16,916 bases of DNA from JAEXNA01 sp050486105 (GTDB lineage: Bacteria > Vulcanimicrobiota > Xenobia > Xenobiales > JADMJV01). The stretch spans positions 1 through 16,916 of the forward strand of contig JBJHCR010000113.1 in the NCBI GenBank assembly GCA_050486105.1, given 5' to 3'. Made by a program: the position numbers and the translations under genes. The notes below the pieces were generated by a model that ran no database searches, had not been told where the DNA came from, and saw only the letters and a list, made by a program, of their open reading frames with translations. How positions within the stretch are numbered: the stretch's first letter is position 1; every line of letters begins with the position of its first letter. Positions 13,598-16,916 of this stretch are shown here, one piece after another.

Positions 13598-14255
13598 CCA
13601 CGAATCGGGGATGTCCCTGACCGAACTGCTGGTGGTTTTTGTGCTGATGGTCACAGTCACGGTCACCGTGGCCGGTCTGATCAAGTACTCTACCTCGCAA
13701 GTCGCTCAAGGCTCGGCTCGGATGGGTATGCACCAGAAATCCCGAACAGTGATCGACAGGCTCAGCCCGATTCTCATTACTGCGGTCAGTGATGGGGGTG
13801 GTGATGGTTTGGCAGGTCATGGGGCCGCAGGTCTGAAGACGAAACCTAGTGACGAGGGAGTCGAAGTTGAGTACCTCACCAGTATTCGCTTCACCACCAC
13901 CGAGGATTTCCTCAATCCGAGCTATGACCCTCAGGCGTCTTGGGATTTTCTGAACCCAACCTTCTACACCTACGACATCACCTTTGTTCCAAACGACGAG
14001 GGGAACCCTGATGAACTAGGACGTATCGAGCTGCGCCGAGTGATAAACGGCGTCCCCGTAGACGATCCCCAACCTCGAGTACTGGCCCACGGCATTCGTA
14101 GCTTTCTGGCCCTGAGACTCGGGAGCCACGCCGTAGAGATCGAGGTTCGCTCCCAGGTCGGCAAGAGAGAATACGGCAAACTTGCCACCGACGAAGATGA
14201 ATACGAAGTCCTGGTGGAACGGGCTATCGTTCCAATCGCCACCCGAACATTTTAA
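13551..14255 (+). CDS. PilW/GspJ-like minor pilin B, 234 aa
   Basis: The prepilin signal has a long basic 20-residue leader ending NHESG, then MSLTELLVVFVLMVTVTVTVAGLI, with Met +1 and Glu +5. The mature protein is a roughly 215-residue pilin-like fold with no catalytic motif; length and operon position fit PilW/GspJ, and it is the positional counterpart of 10599-11318. The ATG at 13551 lies 47 bp inside the PilV-like gene. It is supported by AAGGAG at 13535-13540, which lies within that gene, so the two are likely translationally coupled. It would be cut by a prepilin peptidase and assembled with the neighbouring V and X proteins. Confidence 0.87.
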   Translation: MSRPLAFSRIRSRYRNHESGMSLTELLVVFVLMVTVTVTVAGLIKYSTSQVAQGSARMGMHQKSRTVIDRLSPILITAVSDGGGDGLAGHGAAGLKTKPSDEGVEVEYLTSIRFTTTEDFLNPSYDPQASWDFLNPTFYTYDITFVPNDEGNPDELGRIELRRVINGVPVDDPQPRVLAHGIRSFLALRLGSHAVEIEVRSQVGKREYGKLATDEDEYEVLVERAIVPIATRTF

Positions 14256-14285
14256 AACCTCACGTCCAAACGGAAGGAAGAAACC

Positions 14286-16730
14286 TTGATAACTGCGATA
14301 AAAAAGAATTCAAATACGAGAGGTGGTGTGCTCTTACTGGCCATCTTTCTCCTTTTGATCCTGTTCACTCTGGCCGTCGCATTCTACAGGATCATTCCCT
14401 CTGAGTTCCACTCTGCTTCAAAATCACGAGAGCACGTACAGGCTCAGTACGCTGCAGATGCCGGAGTCCGCAAAGGGGTGCAGTGGCTCAAGGGATTCAG
14501 CGACAGTATCCCTATTGCCGAGATAGCGGCCTTCAACACCCTGAACTCTAGCGCTAACCTCGGTTTCAATCAAGAAGCCAACTTTGTAGGGGAGAACTGG
14601 AGTTATGCGGTAGAGATCACCCTCAGGAATGGGCTCATGCGAGTCTACGATATTCGGTCTACCGCCTATCTCCGAGGTATACCCAAACGAGAAGCCCTAG
14701 CCACAGTGCAGAATCAAACCTTTGCAAAGTATGCTTTGTTCTATCACTCCTGGAGCGATGACATAATTTTTGGAATGAGTTCAGAAGGGATCCAAGGCCC
14801 CTTTCACACCAACGGAATCTTTCGCCTCATGGCTCCCGCTTCCAATTTTTGGACCGACGGACAAAACCCTTGGGTGAGCGGACCCTGGGCCGAGATGACT
14901 CACGCCGGCCAGATCACTCCAGGTGATAGCTCGTTGGGGATCGCCGGAGATGGGAACTACTATGTGGGAGGAAACGTGCTTGGGTCGGACCCGGGGATGG
15001 TGCCCTACGACGCAACTACCGGTTCCCCGCTCGGTGACCGCTACAATAGGATCATTGAAGGTGGACGGGAGAAGATCAAGCATATCGAAGAGATCACCAT
15101 GCCCCAAGCCAACGACGATTTGCGGGATAAAGCCTGGGGGTCAAACACCAGCACTAGGCCGGCCAACAACGCTCAATGGAACACCCTGACCAGTCAGGTC
15201 GGCAACGTGATCGTCAACACCAGCGTGGGTCCAAACAGTCCCGATGGGCTGGTCGAAGGGGGCATCCATATTCGCGGAACGGCAGACGACACCCGTTTAG
15301 AAATCACGCCGGAGGGTCATCAGAAAATTCGAGTTCGAACCGGATCGACCAACCTTCCCGGCCCACCGAGCATCTCTTACTTTGCCGACACAGTGCAGTA
15401 CGAATGCCCATTCCAACCTGAACCGTATATGCAACCTAATTGGGAATGCACCCAATGGGGCACCACTCAGGAGCCGGAAATGGTCACGACAACCTGCACG
15501 GAAATAGTCTTCGGGCAGCATCCCAGCTGCGGCACCGAAGTCCAGGTGATCCCCGGGGAGGGTGGAACTTTCACCACCGTCGCCGTCACACTTTCATGTG
15601 AATACGAGAACAGTTGGTCTTGCCAGCAACCGACCGGAAACATGATTGACGTTCCGACTTGCGTAGGCGATTGGGTCAATAACCCCATCGAGGTCATTCC
15701 CCCACTCGAATGGGTCCAGTGCCAATCCGGAGACAGTGGTGCCGTGGCCCAGAACGTCACCGTTCCGGTAGACGATCCGGCAAATCCGCCAGACGGAATC
15801 GACCCCCAAGACGTTTATGAGGTCGAGTCTTCGACCACTGTCAACATTCAGAACTGGAATTCGGTGGTCGAAGTCAACGATCTTGAAGGTTCCAGCCCTT
15901 ACCAGATCCCTTGGCTTGCCGAAGGCGTCACAGTCAATGGAGATCTGATCACCGACCCTAACGATTCTCGCCTGTCTGTCCCCGACGGCCATACAGTGGT
16001 GATCAAACACGACCAAACACAGCACGGTCAATATTGGGGCGAGTACACGGTCATAGCTGGACGGACCAACGGAATCGTTTTCTCCGATCACGACATCAGG
16101 AATCTGGAGGGGGTCAACAAAGGGGCTGTTCAGGTGAACGAGAACGGCGATAATGAGTGGATCGGGCGAACCATCGCTACCAACCTGACGTCCAATAGAG
16201 ACATCAACATCCGAAACAGCATTCTGCAGTACTACGACGGCTTCGAAACGAACGGTGACGGCGAATCTCTAAACGACGGCTCGAACCGATTAGTCCCGGG
16301 AAATCAGTCTCCCAACAAGAACCACGTTCTGGGGCTGATCACGGGCAGAGATGTTAATCTCGCCACCCAACATCAGCCATCCCACATCTCCTATCAGAAC
16401 AACCCGGGCGATCCTTTTCGTGGCTTGAACGTCTACGCGGTGATTATGGCCGGTCGATTGAACACTGACGGTATTGCTTCCGGTGGCTTTGGAACGGCGA
16501 GCAATCGAATGAATGTCAACTCTGGATTGGGTGACTTCAATCTCTATGGGGGCATCATTTCTGCAGTAGCCCGTTCCACTCAAAGAGCGCACGCCGGACC
16601 TGGAACAGTCACCGGGTTCCGAATGAATTTGAACTACGATTGGGAAGCTTCCAATGCTCTACAGAACTTTCCCTCAACCAATATCTTTAATGTTCTGCGC
16701 TATGTTTTGACTGAACCTCAGCCGAATTAG
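14286..16730 (+). CDS. PilX/GspK-like large minor pilin B with eight-cysteine insertion, 814 aa
   Basis: The TTG start is supported by AAGGAAG at 14274-14280. A basic leader ends TRGG, followed by VLLLAIFLLLILFTLAVAF; cleavage after Gly13 or Gly14 leaves no Glu5, as in GspK. The exported part of about 790 residues is paralogous to the 633-aa protein of operon A: shared blocks are FAKYALFYHSWSDD, QGPFHTNG (H174), DRYNRIIEGGRE, LRDKAWG, GVNKGAV, HVLGLITGRDVN and VYAVIMAG. Residues of about 370-485 form an insertion missing in the paralog, with eight cysteines (374, 388, 404, 415, 438, 446, 459, 479) and several Trp, probably four disulfides in the periplasm or outside the cell. It is the last gene of operon B that I can see, with a 30-bp gap after the PilW-like gene. 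It is probably a pilus-tip adhesin or ligand-binding subunit. Confidence 0.87.
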   Translation: MITAIKKNSNTRGGVLLLAIFLLLILFTLAVAFYRIIPSEFHSASKSREHVQAQYAADAGVRKGVQWLKGFSDSIPIAEIAAFNTLNSSANLGFNQEANFVGENWSYAVEITLRNGLMRVYDIRSTAYLRGIPKREALATVQNQTFAKYALFYHSWSDDIIFGMSSEGIQGPFHTNGIFRLMAPASNFWTDGQNPWVSGPWAEMTHAGQITPGDSSLGIAGDGNYYVGGNVLGSDPGMVPYDATTGSPLGDRYNRIIEGGREKIKHIEEITMPQANDDLRDKAWGSNTSTRPANNAQWNTLTSQVGNVIVNTSVGPNSPDGLVEGGIHIRGTADDTRLEITPEGHQKIRVRTGSTNLPGPPSISYFADTVQYECPFQPEPYMQPNWECTQWGTTQEPEMVTTTCTEIVFGQHPSCGTEVQVIPGEGGTFTTVAVTLSCEYENSWSCQQPTGNMIDVPTCVGDWVNNPIEVIPPLEWVQCQSGDSGAVAQNVTVPVDDPANPPDGIDPQDVYEVESSTTVNIQNWNSVVEVNDLEGSSPYQIPWLAEGVTVNGDLITDPNDSRLSVPDGHTVVIKHDQTQHGQYWGEYTVIAGRTNGIVFSDHDIRNLEGVNKGAVQVNENGDNEWIGRTIATNLTSNRDINIRNSILQYYDGFETNGDGESLNDGSNRLVPGNQSPNKNHVLGLITGRDVNLATQHQPSHISYQNNPGDPFRGLNVYAVIMAGRLNTDGIASGGFGTASNRMNVNSGLGDFNLYGGIISAVARSTQRAHAGPGTVTGFRMNLNYDWEASNALQNFPSTNIFNVLRYVLTEPQPN

Positions 16731-16916
16731 AGGCTCAACAAGACCAGATAGACCGAAGCGAGGGCCTCCAAGGGGGTCCGAGTGCAAGGAGTGAGCGGCC
16801 TGAGGAGCGGATAATAGTTGGACCTATTTGAGCACCGGAAGGGTGATCACGACGCAGCAATCGGCGGGTACCCACCGAAGGTGGGTGATGAGGACGCGAG
16901 GCGAGGTTCTCCTACG
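16731..16916. other. Non-coding tail with one strong hairpin
   Basis: No open reading frame with a start and ribosome site is visible to the window end. A hairpin with a 7-bp perfect stem ACCCACC/GGTGGGT and a GAA loop lies at 16870-16886, overlapping the palindrome GGGTACCC (16866-16873). No T run follows, so it is not an intrinsic terminator in this orientation. The preceding part (about 16750-16805) is purine- and G-rich with partly repeated GAGTGAGCGG/TGAGGAGCGG words. No counterpart of the operon A lipoprotein gene is seen here. Confidence 0.4.

Noticed and set aside
15594..16091. 165-codon minus-strand frame opposite the 814-aa pilin gene
   Set aside because: Antisense shadow of a gene with clear paralogy to the 633-aa protein; no start context or motif.
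270..16872. Shared 12-mer TCGGCGGGTACC at 270-281 and 16861-16872
   Set aside because: Several 12-bp matches are expected by chance in a window of this size; the flanks do not match.

Overview
The window (16.9 kb) is bacterial chromosomal DNA: compact, gene-dense, with clear AGGAG-type ribosome binding sites and frequent GTG and TTG starts. A lipobox lipoprotein and two sets of type IV prepilin-like proteins point to a didermic (Gram-negative-type) bacterium. No rRNA, tRNA or phylum-specific marker is present, so I cannot assign a phylum. The two pilus operons look more A/T-rich than the glutamate synthase region.

Layout. (1) 1-217: tandem array of a 61-bp unit cut by the window edge, itself built from seven copies of a 16-bp G/C-rich motif. 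(2) 304-4968: gltB, the large subunit of NAD(P)H-type glutamate synthase; no gltD is present. Its end overlaps a 248-aa gene of unknown function (4955-5701). (3) After an A/T-rich gap, a tight same-strand group: a 147-aa Gly/Asn/Gln/Met-rich protein (5821-6264), a GNAT acetyltransferase (6296-6937), and a UPF0489/arginase-fold domain fused to TPR repeats (6934-8157) that overlaps the GNAT gene by 4 bp. (4) On the minus strand, 11948 down to 8161, a pilus operon: a 26-aa leader ORF, PilV/GspI-like, PilW/GspJ-like, a 633-aa PilX/GspK-like protein and a small lipoprotein. (5) 12224-12751 (-): a CxxC/CxxC two-helix membrane protein. (6) 12752-13081: intergenic region rich in perfect palindromes and hairpins, ending in a promoter placed so that the next mRNA would be leaderless. 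(7) 13082-16730 (+): a second PilV-PilW-PilX operon paralogous to the first; its 814-aa PilX-like protein carries an eight-cysteine insertion. (8) 16731-16916: no gene seen.

How the parts may work together. The V-W-X trios match the minor pilins or pseudopilins that form the tip of type IV pili and type II secretion systems (I-J-K order). The X proteins lack Glu5, as GspK does, and are far larger than usual, so they are probably elaborated tip adhesins or cargo-binding tips. Two divergent copies suggest duplication followed by specialisation. The most speculative and potentially novel part is the 5821-8157 group. UPF0489 proteins include peptide arginases that turn Arg into ornithine in ribosomal peptides, and some GNAT enzymes acylate such peptides. 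A GNAT coupled to a UPF0489-TPR protein behind a small low-complexity Gly/Asn-rich protein could therefore be a peptide or protein modification module, but nothing in the sequence proves it.
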